Source: Clostridium sp. (GTDB taxonomy: Bacteria; Bacillota; Clostridia; Clostridiales; Clostridiaceae). Taken from it: a DNA stretch of 64,000 bases. The translations under genes and the position numbers were made by a program. Positions 1 to 8,329 of this stretch are shown here, piece after piece; the first letter of the stretch is position 1; each line of letters opens with the position of its first letter. The stretch covers positions 31,376 through 95,375 of the forward strand of contig JARLHR010000074.1 of NCBI GenBank assembly GCA_031292145.1, written 5' to 3'. Below the pieces are notes generated by a model. It made no database searches and was not told the DNA's origin. It was given only the letters and a program-made list of their open reading frames with translations.

Positions 1-2
1 CA

Positions 3-314
3 GGTGGAAGCTATAAGCGCTTAAGCAAGAACTTTTTAAATAGACTGCATGACAAGAAGTTTAAAGTGTATGATTGGAATTTGGACAACAGTGATGGATT
101 AAAACCAAAAGCTTCACCAGATGAATTATACGCAAAAGCTATAGAAGGAAGCGAAAAAAAGGAAAGGATTATTTTACTTTTGCATTGCAATGATACCCAT
201 CAAAATACATGCAAAGCACTTCCCCAGATAATAAATTATTATAAATCAAAGGGTTATGAATTTAGAACTATTACTGAAGAAACAAAAGAGTTGTATGCTC
301 CAATAAAAGGTTAA
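3..314 (+). CDS. Polysaccharide deacetylase, C-terminal part (5' end outside window)
   Basis: The frame is already open at base 3, so the gene is cut by the window edge and the ATG at 66 is probably internal. The visible 103 residues show the end of a NodB-type polysaccharide deacetylase: the VYDWNLDNSD strand, then an ILLLHCNDTHQNT segment matching the late His motif (usually LLHD), then a helix and the closing GYEFRTI strand. The family removes acetyl or N-acetyl groups from peptidoglycan or other glycans outside the membrane. The catalytic Asp/His motifs lie upstream and are not seen. A second C-terminal piece of the same family lies at 55493-55756. The family call is fairly sure; the substrate is unknown. 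Confidence 0.8.
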   Translation, partial: GGSYKRLSKNFLNRLHDKKFKVYDWNLDNSDGLKPKASPDELYAKAIEGSEKKERIILLLHCNDTHQNTCKALPQIINYYKSKGYEFRTITEETKELYAPIKG

Positions 315-359
315 AACTTTAACTTAAAGAGTATACTTTGTTAAGTGAGGTGAAATACT

Positions 360-1052
360 TTGAAAATAAAAAAACATCTAAAAAGCCTGTTTTTTGTAAT
401 TACAATTGCATTCATATTTAATATATGTGAATGCACAACAAAGGCAGATTCAAAAGTTCCTCCAAAAGAAAATCTTGCTATACTAGTAGATCTTACTGAA
501 GAAAGACTTTACTTAATTAATAAAGAAAAAAATATAATTGCAAAAAAATATAGCATAGCTAGTGGTAAAATAGAAACACCTTCGCCAATAGGTACATGGA
601 AAGTGATTGGTAAGTCTAAATGGAGTGGAGGATTTGGTACAAGATGGATTGGATTAAATGTTCCTTGGGGTATATTTGGAATTCATGGGACAAATAAACC
701 AGGATCAATTGGTTCAGAAGCATCTCATGGTTGCATTAGGATGTTAAATAAAGATGTTGAGGAGCTATATAGATATGTGGAGAAGGGAATGATAGTAGCC
801 ATATATGCAGGGCCATATGGTCCTTTTGAAAAAGGATTAGTAACTCTAGAACCAGGAGATAGGGGAGCAGACGTTTTAGAGGTACAAAGAAAAATGAAAG
901 AAAAAGGGTATTATCCAGGAAAATTAGATGGCATATATGGAGAGGGAATGAAACAATATGTAATGAAATTTAAAGAAGACAATGGTCTTAAAATTAACCA
1001 TAATGTAGATTATGAATTTTATAAAGAACTTGGGATAATATTGGTAGATTAA
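360..1052 (+). CDS. L,D-transpeptidase (YkuD) with C-terminal peptidoglycan-binding domain
   Basis: This 230-residue exported protein starts at a TTG preceded by GTGAGGTG. Residues 1-30 form a signal peptide (KIKKHLKS followed by a hydrophobic core). Residues about 40-150 are a YkuD catalytic domain with the HGTNKPGSIGSEASHGCIR signature carrying the nucleophilic Cys. Residues about 165-225 are a PG_binding_1 domain (GDRGADVLEVQRKMKEKGYY). The family forms 3-3 peptide cross-links in peptidoglycan, or attaches proteins to it, outside the membrane. It lies 45 bp after the deacetylase, so the two may be co-transcribed as a wall-modification unit. Confident on family; the exact acceptor is unknown. 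Confidence 0.9.
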   Translation: MKIKKHLKSLFFVITIAFIFNICECTTKADSKVPPKENLAILVDLTEERLYLINKEKNIIAKKYSIASGKIETPSPIGTWKVIGKSKWSGGFGTRWIGLNVPWGIFGIHGTNKPGSIGSEASHGCIRMLNKDVEELYRYVEKGMIVAIYAGPYGPFEKGLVTLEPGDRGADVLEVQRKMKEKGYYPGKLDGIYGEGMKQYVMKFKEDNGLKINHNVDYEFYKELGIILVD

Positions 1053-1165
1053 AAATATAAACTTGATTTATTACCCAATAGTAGTATCTTGAGCTGCGGC
1101 TGTAGGATTATTTTAGGGAGGTAATAGTTGAATATATAATTGCTTTTGTAACAAACTATATTTAT

Positions 1166-1198
1166 AGAATTAAACTTTACGAAGTAAAGTTTAATTCT
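1166..1198. repeat. Perfect 15-bp inverted repeat with 3-nt loop
   Basis: AGAATTAAACTTTAC and its exact reverse complement are separated by GAA. The hairpin sits in the 264-bp gap between the L,D-transpeptidase and the MFS gene. No T-run follows it, so it is not a standard intrinsic terminator. It could be an operator, an RNA processing structure or a weak transcription barrier. Nothing else recognisable was seen in this gap. Confidence 0.6.
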
Positions 1199-1316
1199 TA
1201 CATAAGATAGTTGAAAGAAAACCAACAACAAGATTATCATGTGGATTATTAAATAATTAGATTAATCAATTTAACATTTCAGATTTATAATATTCTGAAA
1301 GGAGCTTTGTAAGTAA

Positions 1317-2714
1317 ATGAATACTTTCAATATTAAAATGATTTATACTATATTTGTCTTTGTAGCATTAGCAGCTTTTGATAATATCATTATAGGATTG
1401 TTTCCACCACTTTTTTCTTCGATTGCAAATGACTTAAATGTCAACTTATCAGCACTTGGACTTGTTTCAGCTGTAAATATCCTAGTAACCTCTACATCAT
1501 CCATTTATTGGGGGTATCTTGCAGGTAGATTTAATAGAAAAAAGCTTATTATTGCAGGTACTATTTTTTGGTCAGTATCGGTATTTTTAACATCTCAAAG
1601 CAGTACTTATGCTCAACTTTTAATTTCCCAAATTTTTACTGGAATAGGGTTAGGATGTATAGCATCAATTGGCTTTAGCGTTTTAACTGATTATATTCCC
1701 CAAAAATTTCGTGGAATGCTGCTAAGTCTTTGGGGAATGTCCCAAGGCTTTGGTGGAATTTCAGGTTCAATAATGGCGTCGCTAATTGGTACAGCTACAA
1801 ATTGGAGAAAACCCTTTGAAATTGTAAGTATAATAGGTTTTTTCTTGATTATTTTATACTTTTTCATAAAAGAACCTACTTTAGGCGAATCAGAGCCTGA
1901 ATTGCAGGAGCTCATCAAAGAAGGGCACGACTATACTTATAATATGGAATTTACGCATTTTAGAGAAATAATATCAAAGCATAGTAATATTTTTTTATTC
2001 TTTCAAGGATTTTTTATTAATATTTCTATTGGAAGCTTGATATGGCTTCCAACATTATATATTTCAAAAATTCAACAACAAGGATACAGTAATAAGGTAG
2101 CAATTATCGCTTCTGGATATCTATATGCCCTATTTCAAATAGGAGGTTTGGCATCCGGATATTTCGGTTATCTTGGGGATAGATTTCAAAGGAAAACCTA
2201 TAAAGGAAGAGCTTTATTGACTTCGGTTTTTGTGTTTATTACTATCCCACTTTATTTCGCCATGTTTATAATTCCAATGAAGAATCTATTGATTTCCGAT
2301 AATAATGTTTCTTCAATTTTACTAAGTCTATTGAAAGAAATAGTTATGAATCCTTGGATGACTGTAATGTTTGTATTATCGTTTCTTGTTTCAGCAGCAC
2401 AATCTGCAAATGCACCAAACTGGCTTGCTTTAATAACAGATGTAAATCTTCCAGAACATAGAGGAACGGCCTTTAGTGTAGCTAATATCGCAAGCAGCTT
2501 AGGTAGAACATTGGGTAACGTTGGTATTGGTTATTTACTAACTATTATTTCTAAATATGCGGGAGAACCAAATAACTATATAATTACGCTTTCTATATTC
2601 CAAATGTCTCTTCTTCCAGCAGCGATGTGTTATATAAGAATGGCGGAAAGTAATGTTCAAGATATTAATAAAGTTAAATCAGATCTCCGTAAACGAGCAA
2701 AATTAGGCACATGA
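1317..2714 (+). CDS. MFS transporter (Spinster-like)
   Basis: A 465-residue polytopic membrane protein with about 12 hydrophobic segments and major facilitator features: YWGYLAGRFNRKK between TM2 and TM3, a repeated GYFGYLGDRFQRKTYKGR motif at the start of the second half, and a hydrophilic central loop at residues 185-215. The start is ATG with GAAAGGAG 12-14 bases upstream. The gene lies 40 bp before a glycolipid-type glycosyltransferase on the same strand, so they probably form an operon. Such a pairing could export or flip a lipid or sugar product, but that is inference; the substrate cannot be read from the sequence. Confidence 0.85.
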   Translation: MNTFNIKMIYTIFVFVALAAFDNIIIGLFPPLFSSIANDLNVNLSALGLVSAVNILVTSTSSIYWGYLAGRFNRKKLIIAGTIFWSVSVFLTSQSSTYAQLLISQIFTGIGLGCIASIGFSVLTDYIPQKFRGMLLSLWGMSQGFGGISGSIMASLIGTATNWRKPFEIVSIIGFFLIILYFFIKEPTLGESEPELQELIKEGHDYTYNMEFTHFREIISKHSNIFLFFQGFFINISIGSLIWLPTLYISKIQQQGYSNKVAIIASGYLYALFQIGGLASGYFGYLGDRFQRKTYKGRALLTSVFVFITIPLYFAMFIIPMKNLLISDNNVSSILLSLLKEIVMNPWMTVMFVLSFLVSAAQSANAPNWLALITDVNLPEHRGTAFSVANIASSLGRTLGNVGIGYLLTIISKYAGEPNNYIITLSIFQMSLLPAAMCYIRMAESNVQDINKVKSDLRKRAKLGT

Positions 2715-2754
2715 AACATGTTTAAACAATATAATTTATGAGAGGATTGATATT

Positions 2755-3876
2755 ATGATTAAAAAAATACTTATCATTTCATCTAACTATACAGGACATG
2801 GGCATAAGAGTATAACGGAATCTTTATGTGAAAAATTTGAAGTAAATAATGAGATCGATGTATATGTTGTAGACGGATTCTCCCTAGGTGGAAACACATT
2901 ACTTAAAATAGGCAAATCGTATGGCCCAATAACTAGAACTTCTGAAAGTCTATGGGAACTAATATGGGAGTTATCAGCCATAAAAGCGTCATTAGTTAAT
3001 GAAGCTATTGAGTTAATGATAGAGCATAAATTCATTGAGCTATTAAAAGAAGTAGAGCCTGATTTGATTTTATCTGTGCATGCAAATTTTAATGGATCTA
3101 TTATAAATATACTAGAAAAACATAATATCAAAATTCCATTCATTACTTTAATTGCAGATCTTGTAAGTATTTATTCACTATGGGCAGATCCTAGAGTAGA
3201 TTATATTTTAAGTCCAACACAGGAAGCAAAAGACAAGAGCATTGAATACGGTGTTTCTGAAGAAAAGATAAAAGTTTTAGGATTTCCAGTACGCTCAAGG
3301 TTTTGCAAAAATGTAGAAGATAATAAAGAATATAGTTTAGATATGCCTTTACAATGCTTAATAATGAGTGGGGGTGAAGGTGTAGGAAATATGAGAAAGA
3401 TTTCTGAAATTCTTCTTGATAATTTTGATTGTATTGTAAAAATTGTGGCAGGACGAAACACAAGATTAAGAAATAGATTGGAGCAGACACTAGCTGAAAA
3501 ATATGGAGATAGAGTTGAAATTTATGGATTTATGGAAAATATACAAGATCTAATGCTAGCTTCAGATATTGCGTTTACAAGAGGAAGTCCTAATGTTATG
3601 ATGGAGGCTGTGGCATGTAATATACCTTTAGTAATAACTAGCGCTTTACCAGGTCAGGAAGAGAGAAATCCCGAATTTGCTGAAAAGTATAACCTTGGAG
3701 TAATGTGTACGGATATTAAAAATATGAAAAATATTATAAGTGATTTACTTGAAAATAATGGACAAAGATTAAGTGAAATCAAAAAATCCCAAAGAGACTA
3801 TGCTAACCCTAATGTTGCAAAAAATATTGTGGATTTTATTCTAAATATAGGAAATAACAATGAGACTATAATGTAA
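2755..3876 (+). CDS. MGDG-synthase/UgtP-like glycosyltransferase (GT28 type)
   Basis: The 373 residues open with IISSNYTGHGHKSITESL, the N-terminal signature of monogalactosyldiacylglycerol synthase and processive diacylglycerol glucosyltransferases. The C-terminal nucleotide-sugar half shows FMENIQDLMLASDIAFTRGS and the SALPGQEERN motif typical of this group. Members transfer glucose or galactose from UDP-sugar to diacylglycerol at the inner membrane face, making glycolipids that can anchor lipoteichoic acid. An LtaS-type synthase is encoded 50 kb away at 53585. The gene follows the MFS carrier by 40 bp. The acceptor lipid is assigned by family only. Confidence 0.85.
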   Translation: MIKKILIISSNYTGHGHKSITESLCEKFEVNNEIDVYVVDGFSLGGNTLLKIGKSYGPITRTSESLWELIWELSAIKASLVNEAIELMIEHKFIELLKEVEPDLILSVHANFNGSIINILEKHNIKIPFITLIADLVSIYSLWADPRVDYILSPTQEAKDKSIEYGVSEEKIKVLGFPVRSRFCKNVEDNKEYSLDMPLQCLIMSGGEGVGNMRKISEILLDNFDCIVKIVAGRNTRLRNRLEQTLAEKYGDRVEIYGFMENIQDLMLASDIAFTRGSPNVMMEAVACNIPLVITSALPGQEERNPEFAEKYNLGVMCTDIKNMKNIISDLLENNGQRLSEIKKSQRDYANPNVAKNIVDFILNIGNNNETIM

Positions 3877-3910
3877 TCTTAAACAATTAATTTACTTTGA
3901 TTATCCAATC

Positions 3911-4073
3911 TAAGACATATTCAAAAAAATAACAAGTCAGTATGCTAATCTATTTTGTGTCATACTTCGTTAGTATATTTCCCTAATACATCCGCTATGA
4001 GGAAAATATACTTCCTTGTCTGACGCCAAACATGCATCGCATCTTTGGCTTGTTATTTTCTTTCATATACCTA
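3911..4073. repeat. Dispersed inverted-repeat element, long form (copy 1)
   Basis: About 163 bp running from AAGACATATTCAAAAAAATA, with AACAAGTC just inside, to GGCTTGTTATTTTCTTTCAT followed by ATACCTA. The ends are imperfect inverted repeats of about 28 bp. A second pair of imperfect repeats lies inside (ATACTTCGTTAGTATATT and AATATACTTCCTTG). No ORF of note. The ends are more degraded than in copies at 14317, 23077, 32078 and 48293. Confidence 0.75.
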
Positions 4074-4188
4074 AAAATACTTTAATTTGACAAATATATT
4101 ATAAAAGTTTGAATAATTGACGAAAAGTGATAAAATTAATATAGAAAATTGATTGCAAAATTAAGATATAAGGAAAGATGGTGGGATA

Positions 4189-5253
4189 TTGAAAAAAGTT
4201 TTATTGTTATTATCCTTGGCATTCTGTACAACTTTATTAGGTTGTGGAGCGACGCAAACGACAAGTCAAAATAATCAGAATCAAACTGCAGCTGCTCCTA
4301 GACAGATAACTGTAAATAGTAGTACTAGTTCTTCTGGAGGAAGCACTACTAATTCTAATTTAGATAAAGAGGCATTTAAGAATGGGTATACAGCTTTTTC
4401 GTTAAAAGACTCAGCAATGTATACCAGCATATTTCAAGTAAATGGAACTTCTATGGTTTTTCCAAATTGGGACGATAATAATAATCTTTCCATAGTGAAT
4501 GAGCCTTACCCTAAAAATCTAATAAATACTTCTAATGTTAGCGATTTTTATAACTACCCAATTAATTCATTGGTAGTTATGAACAATATTGCTTATTTTT
4601 CTGATGCTGATAATAATAATAAGTTATCTTCAATAGATTTATCAAATAGATCGTATAAACCAAATTTAGCGTTAGGAAAAGTTTCAAATATGATAGGTGT
4701 AAATAATGTTGTATATTTTATTGATCCAAGTGACGGAAATAAACTCCATGCGTTTGATACAACTAATAATGCAGATACTATTATATCTAATGATAATATT
4801 GGAAACTATTTAGTGGATGAAGATACTATTTTATATGAAAATAAGAGTGATAAGTCAACTTTATATAAGATAAATACAGATGGTACCCAGAAGCAAAAGC
4901 TTTCTGATTTTTCAGTAAACAGCTTTGCACCTTACTCAGGACAAATATTAGCTATAAATTCTTCAGATAATAATAATCTCTATTCAATAAACTTAACTGA
5001 TCTATCAACAAAAAGAATAGCAGTAATGGATGGAGAAGATATGAAGATTTTTAATGGAACAATATATTTTATCAATGTAACTAATAATAGGCATCTTTCT
5101 AAAATGACAGTGAATTTAACTCAGGCAACTCCAACTGTAAGTTTTAGTGATATTTCTGATTATCAAGTAAATGAATATTATCCAACTACTAACGGTATAC
5201 TTGCACGAAAAGGGGTTAATGTTGACAATGGTTATATGTTCTTATTAACATAA
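4189..5253 (+). CDS. Lipoprotein with DUF5050-like beta-propeller domain
   Basis: A TTG start behind GGTGGG gives a 354-residue protein. A type II signal ends in the lipobox LLGC with the lipid-modified Cys at residue 19, followed by a Gln/Thr/Ser/Asn-rich linker to about residue 60. The remainder has repeated units of the type NNIAYFSDADNNNKLSSID and NNVVYFIDPSDGNKLHAFD, as in DUF5050-like propellers often found in clostridial surface lipoproteins. It is predicted to be tethered outside the membrane. The function is unknown; the propeller could bind protein or glycan. It is a single gene, followed by the promoter of the M-box transcript. Confidence 0.8.
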   Translation: MKKVLLLLSLAFCTTLLGCGATQTTSQNNQNQTAAAPRQITVNSSTSSSGGSTTNSNLDKEAFKNGYTAFSLKDSAMYTSIFQVNGTSMVFPNWDDNNNLSIVNEPYPKNLINTSNVSDFYNYPINSLVVMNNIAYFSDADNNNKLSSIDLSNRSYKPNLALGKVSNMIGVNNVVYFIDPSDGNKLHAFDTTNNADTIISNDNIGNYLVDEDTILYENKSDKSTLYKINTDGTQKQKLSDFSVNSFAPYSGQILAINSSDNNNLYSINLTDLSTKRIAVMDGEDMKIFNGTIYFINVTNNRHLSKMTVNLTQATPTVSFSDISDYQVNEYYPTTNGILARKGVNVDNGYMFLLT

Positions 5254-5265
5254 ATAATATAATTA

Positions 5266-5295
5266 TTGACGTATTATGTCATATAGTGGTAAACT
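5266..5295 (+). promoter_or_regulatory. Sigma-A-type promoter for the M-box transcript
   Basis: TTGACG (5266-5271) and TAAACT (5290-5295) are separated by 18 bp. Transcription would begin near 5302, about 30 bases before the M-box aptamer, which is where a leader promoter is expected. Confidence 0.55.
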
Positions 5296-5330
5296 AAATA
5301 TGCAAAATAAAAAGTTTAAATAAAATTTTT

Positions 5331-5585
5331 GTTAGGTGAGGCTCCTATATAGATACATGCTGCTGCCCGGAAACGTCGAGAGACGCCAATGGGTCAACAG
5401 GTATTACCGGATTAAGGTTCTACTTAATGTAGCCGAAAACCATAGGGTTTTCTATGCTATATAGTGCTAAAACTCAACGAGTGAAGAAAATGTTGCGATT
5501 GTATTACGGGTATAAGTATGCATATTTGCGATGAAACATTATTTATGTTAGTAACCCTTCACTTTAAGTGAGGGGTTTTTTATTG
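5331..5585 (+). promoter_or_regulatory. M-box (ykoK leader) Mg2+ riboswitch
   Basis: The leader contains conserved M-box blocks in order: GTTAGGTGAGGCTCCTATAT, GCTGCTGCCCGGAAACGTCG, AGACGCCAATGGGTCAACAG and CCGGATTAAGGT. It ends in an intrinsic terminator at 5553-5585. M-box aptamers fold when Mg2+ is plentiful and then favour termination, so downstream genes are expressed when Mg2+ is low. The genes behind it, an MgtE-like protein and an NRAMP-family carrier, suit Mg2+ uptake. The aptamer is recognised by motif only; no covariance search was run. Confidence 0.93.
5553..5585 (+). terminator. Intrinsic terminator of the M-box expression platform
   Basis: AACCCTTCACT and AGTGAGGGGTT form an 11-bp stem (one G-U pair) over a TTA loop, followed by six T residues. 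It lies between the aptamer and the first gene, as expected for transcriptional control. Confidence 0.85.
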
Positions 5586-5606
5586 TTTTTAAAGGAGGTG
5601 TATCCA

Positions 5607-5699
5607 ATGGATGGTGACAGTACGGATAAGCGGAATATGTATTTTAATTTAGGTTTAAGTAATACTATTTTTATGGGCGTTGATTGGATGCACTTTTAA
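5607..5699 (+). CDS. Small ORF (30 aa) between the M-box terminator and the MgtE-like gene
   Basis: An ATG eight bases after an unusually strong ribosome site (AAAGGAGGTG, 5591-5600) opens a 30-codon frame, MDGDSTDKRNMYFNLGLSNT followed by IFMGVDWMHF, and stops 27 bp before the next gene. It is not a family I recognise, has no clear membrane segment and contains no proline run of the MgtL kind. It could be a leader peptide, a small partner of the transporter, or translated by chance. The strong ribosome site and the position inside a Mg2+-controlled leader are the arguments for it. Confidence 0.45.
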   Translation: MDGDSTDKRNMYFNLGLSNTIFMGVDWMHF

Positions 5700-5726
5700 T
5701 GCCCTAAACTGAAAGGGTGAAAATGT

Positions 5727-6977
5727 ATGGAAAAAGTAACAAGTTTCTTTTTTAGCAAGATTCTTAATAAAGAAATTTATAATATTTCAGGACAAATAAT
5801 TGGTAAACTAAAGGATTTTATCATTGATTTTAGCCAAGAAAATCCGACTGTAATATATATACAAATTAGAAATGGGCGAAAATCTTTTTATGTATCAGCT
5901 GAAGCACTCGATATATCAAAAGATGATAAGGAAAAATATAATATTAAAATTAACAGTGAAAGTCTTTTAATAAAGCTACCAAATGAAGAAGATATTTTTT
6001 TAGTAAGAGACTTTTTAGATAAGCAAATAGTAGATATAAATGGTAGGAAGGTAGAACGTGTTAATGATGTAAGACTTGGAAATATAAATTCTAAGTGGCA
6101 GCTTGTAGCTGTTGATATAGGTACTAGAGGATTGCTTAGGCGGCTTGGTGTAGAGTATCCGCTCATCGTATTAATGGAAACTTTAAGGTATAAATTGAGA
6201 AATAAATTAATTATCTGGGATAATGTACAGACATTATCAACTGGAGTTAACAATTTACAACTTCATATGCCAGCAAATAAAATTGAAACTTTACATGCAG
6301 CAGATATAGCAGATATTATTGAAGATCTTGATAGCAAAAGTAGAGATATCTTATTTCATAGTTTAAACAATCAAAAGGCTGCTGAGGTTCTTGAAGAAAT
6401 TGAAACTGATATTCAAGTAAACTTAATAAAGTCCATGTCTGATGAAAAAGCTTCTGATATACTTGAAATTATGCCATCTGATGAAATAGCAGATATTTTA
6501 GAAGAAATAGAAGAAGATAGAGCTGAAAAACTATTGACACATATGGATGAAGAAAGCCAGGATGAAATTAGAGAACTTATGGAGTATGAAAAAGAAACAG
6601 TAGGAAGTATTATGTCAAAAGATTTCCTAACTTTCTTACCTGATGTTACTGTAAATGATGTCTTAATGTGGATTAAATCTAATACACCTGACGAGGATGA
6701 AAGTTATTATATATATATTACAAATGATAAAAATAATCTTATTGGTGTTGTTTCTATATTTTCACTTATTATGTCTAATAAAAATACTAAACTTTATAAC
6801 ATAATGACTAGTAGACCTAAGAGCTTAAGAGATACTGATGAAATTGAGGATGCTATTGCCTTGATGCAGAAATATAATCTTGTTTGCATACCTGTTATGG
6901 ATGAAGATAATAATTTGGTTGGCGTAGTATCAATAAACGATAGTATTCATGAGTATAAACTGTTAAGAGGGGTGTAA
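5727..6977 (+). CDS. MgtE-like cytoplasmic protein: PRC-barrel, MgtE N domain and CBS pair, no membrane domain
   Basis: The 416 residues carry PRC-barrel-like segments at about 5-150 (GQIIGKLKDFIIDFS and later DINGRKVERVNDVRLG), an MgtE N-terminal helical domain at about 170-285 with repeated DIADIIEDLD / EIADILEEIEEDRAEKLL units, and two CBS domains at about 290-416 (VGSIMSKDFLTFLPD, then LYNIMTSRPKSLRDTDEIED). The protein stops there: the five-helix Mg2+ channel domain of true MgtE is absent. In MgtE these cytoplasmic parts bind Mg2+ and gate the channel. Here the next gene, one base downstream, is an NRAMP carrier under the same M-box, so this protein may sense Mg2+ and regulate it. That role is inference. 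Confidence 0.85.
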   Translation: MEKVTSFFFSKILNKEIYNISGQIIGKLKDFIIDFSQENPTVIYIQIRNGRKSFYVSAEALDISKDDKEKYNIKINSESLLIKLPNEEDIFLVRDFLDKQIVDINGRKVERVNDVRLGNINSKWQLVAVDIGTRGLLRRLGVEYPLIVLMETLRYKLRNKLIIWDNVQTLSTGVNNLQLHMPANKIETLHAADIADIIEDLDSKSRDILFHSLNNQKAAEVLEEIETDIQVNLIKSMSDEKASDILEIMPSDEIADILEEIEEDRAEKLLTHMDEESQDEIRELMEYEKETVGSIMSKDFLTFLPDVTVNDVLMWIKSNTPDEDESYYIYITNDKNNLIGVVSIFSLIMSNKNTKLYNIMTSRPKSLRDTDEIEDAIALMQKYNLVCIPVMDEDNNLVGVVSINDSIHEYKLLRGV

Positions 6978-6978
6978 T

Positions 6979-8220
6979 ATGAAAAAGTTATTAGCAAATA
7001 AATACAAAAAGATGCTTTTTGTTATGACTATTATTGGTCCAGGACTAATTACTGTAAATGCTGGTAATGATGCTGGCGGCATTACAACATATGCTTCAGT
7101 TGGTGCTTCATATGGATATAAAATGTTATGGGGATTACTTTTAATTACATTTAGCCTTGCAGTAATACAGGAAATGAATGCGAGAATGGCAGTAGTAACT
7201 GGCAAGGGATTGTCTGATTTGATTCGAGAAAAGTTTGGAGTTAAGCTTACTTTTTTTGCAATGACTATTCTTTTAATTGCAAATATGGGGGTTGTTTTTG
7301 GAGATTTTGCGGGTATTGCAGCAAGTTTAGAACTTTTTAATATAAGCAAGTTTATATCAATACCTATTGTTTCTATAGCAATTTGGTTTCTTGTTACTAA
7401 AGGATCTTATAAGAAGGTAGAAAATATTTTCTTATTATTTACATTTGTATTTTTTACTTATATTATTTCAGCATTTTTAAGTAAACCAGATTGGGGGAAT
7501 GTGTTTAAATCAATGGCTACGCCTACTATGGAATTAAATTCAGATTTTCTTCTTACATTCATAGGAATGATTGGAACAACAATTACTCCATACATGCAGT
7601 TTTATCTACAATCATCAATAGTAGATAAAAAACTAAGTATATCTGATTACAAATATGAAAAACTTGATGTTTATTTGGGTTCATTTTGGGGAAATGCAGT
7701 ATCATTTTTTATAATTGTTTGTACAGCCGCAACACTTTATAAAGCTGGTATAACTATAAATGCAGCAGAAGAAGCTGCAATGGCTTTAGAACCACTAGCT
7801 GGACGCTGGGCATTTATACTTTTTGGAGCTGGATTGTTTGGAGCATCAGTACTTGCCACAGCTGTTATTCCACTTTCAACTTCTTATGCAATATGTGAAG
7901 CCTTTGGATGGGAGAGTGGTGTTGACAATGACTATAAGGATGCACCAGCCTTCTTTGGAATATATACTGGTATAATTTTATTAGGAGCAGTATTCATACT
8001 TATACCAGGAATATCACTTATTCAAATTATACTTGTAACTCAAGAAATAGCTGGAATATTATCTCCTATTATACTAACCTTCATGATAATATTAATAAAT
8101 GACAAACGTATAATGGGCGAATATATTAATAACAAAACTCAAAATATTATATCTTGGGCGACAGTTATATTTATTATAATTTTATCTGTAATTTTGTTTA
8201 TATCACCGCTTATCACGTAA
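6979..8220 (+). CDS. NRAMP-related Mg2+ transporter (NMT type)
   Basis: A 413-residue membrane protein with about 11 helices and the NRAMP fold. The metal-site motif of TM1, DPGN in Mn/Fe NRAMPs, reads D31-A-G-G here (NAGNDAGG), and the TM6 MPH motif reads T203-P-Y (TTITPYMQFYL). The canonical motifs are kept in the second NRAMP of this window (11600-12907). Loss of the Met and the Asn, which favour transition metals, together with M-box control matches the NRAMP-related Mg2+ transporters described from Clostridium acetobutylicum. It is one base after the MgtE-like gene and is probably translationally coupled to it. A repeat element begins on the base after the stop codon. Family is sure; Mg2+ as substrate is well supported by context. 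Confidence 0.88.
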   Translation: MKKLLANKYKKMLFVMTIIGPGLITVNAGNDAGGITTYASVGASYGYKMLWGLLLITFSLAVIQEMNARMAVVTGKGLSDLIREKFGVKLTFFAMTILLIANMGVVFGDFAGIAASLELFNISKFISIPIVSIAIWFLVTKGSYKKVENIFLLFTFVFFTYIISAFLSKPDWGNVFKSMATPTMELNSDFLLTFIGMIGTTITPYMQFYLQSSIVDKKLSISDYKYEKLDVYLGSFWGNAVSFFIIVCTAATLYKAGITINAAEEAAMALEPLAGRWAFILFGAGLFGASVLATAVIPLSTSYAICEAFGWESGVDNDYKDAPAFFGIYTGIILLGAVFILIPGISLIQIILVTQEIAGILSPIILTFMIILINDKRIMGEYINNKTQNIISWATVIFIIILSVILFISPLIT

Positions 8221-8282
8221 TTAGGCACAATCAAAAAATAGTAGACCAGAATGCTGGGCTACTATTTTTTTGATTGTGCCTT
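8221..8282. repeat. Dispersed inverted-repeat element, short form (copy 2)
   Basis: A 62-bp near-perfect hairpin: TTAGGCACAATCAAAAAATA, then GTAG, a short loop region, CTACTATTTTTTTGATTGTG and CCTTA. It starts directly after the stop codon of the NRAMP gene. The long stem with a T-run could also act as its transcription terminator in both directions. Confidence 0.85.
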
Positions 8283-8329
8283 AATATATAAATGAAGTGC
8301 TTTTAATCGTTATTTATGAAAAAGTAAGC

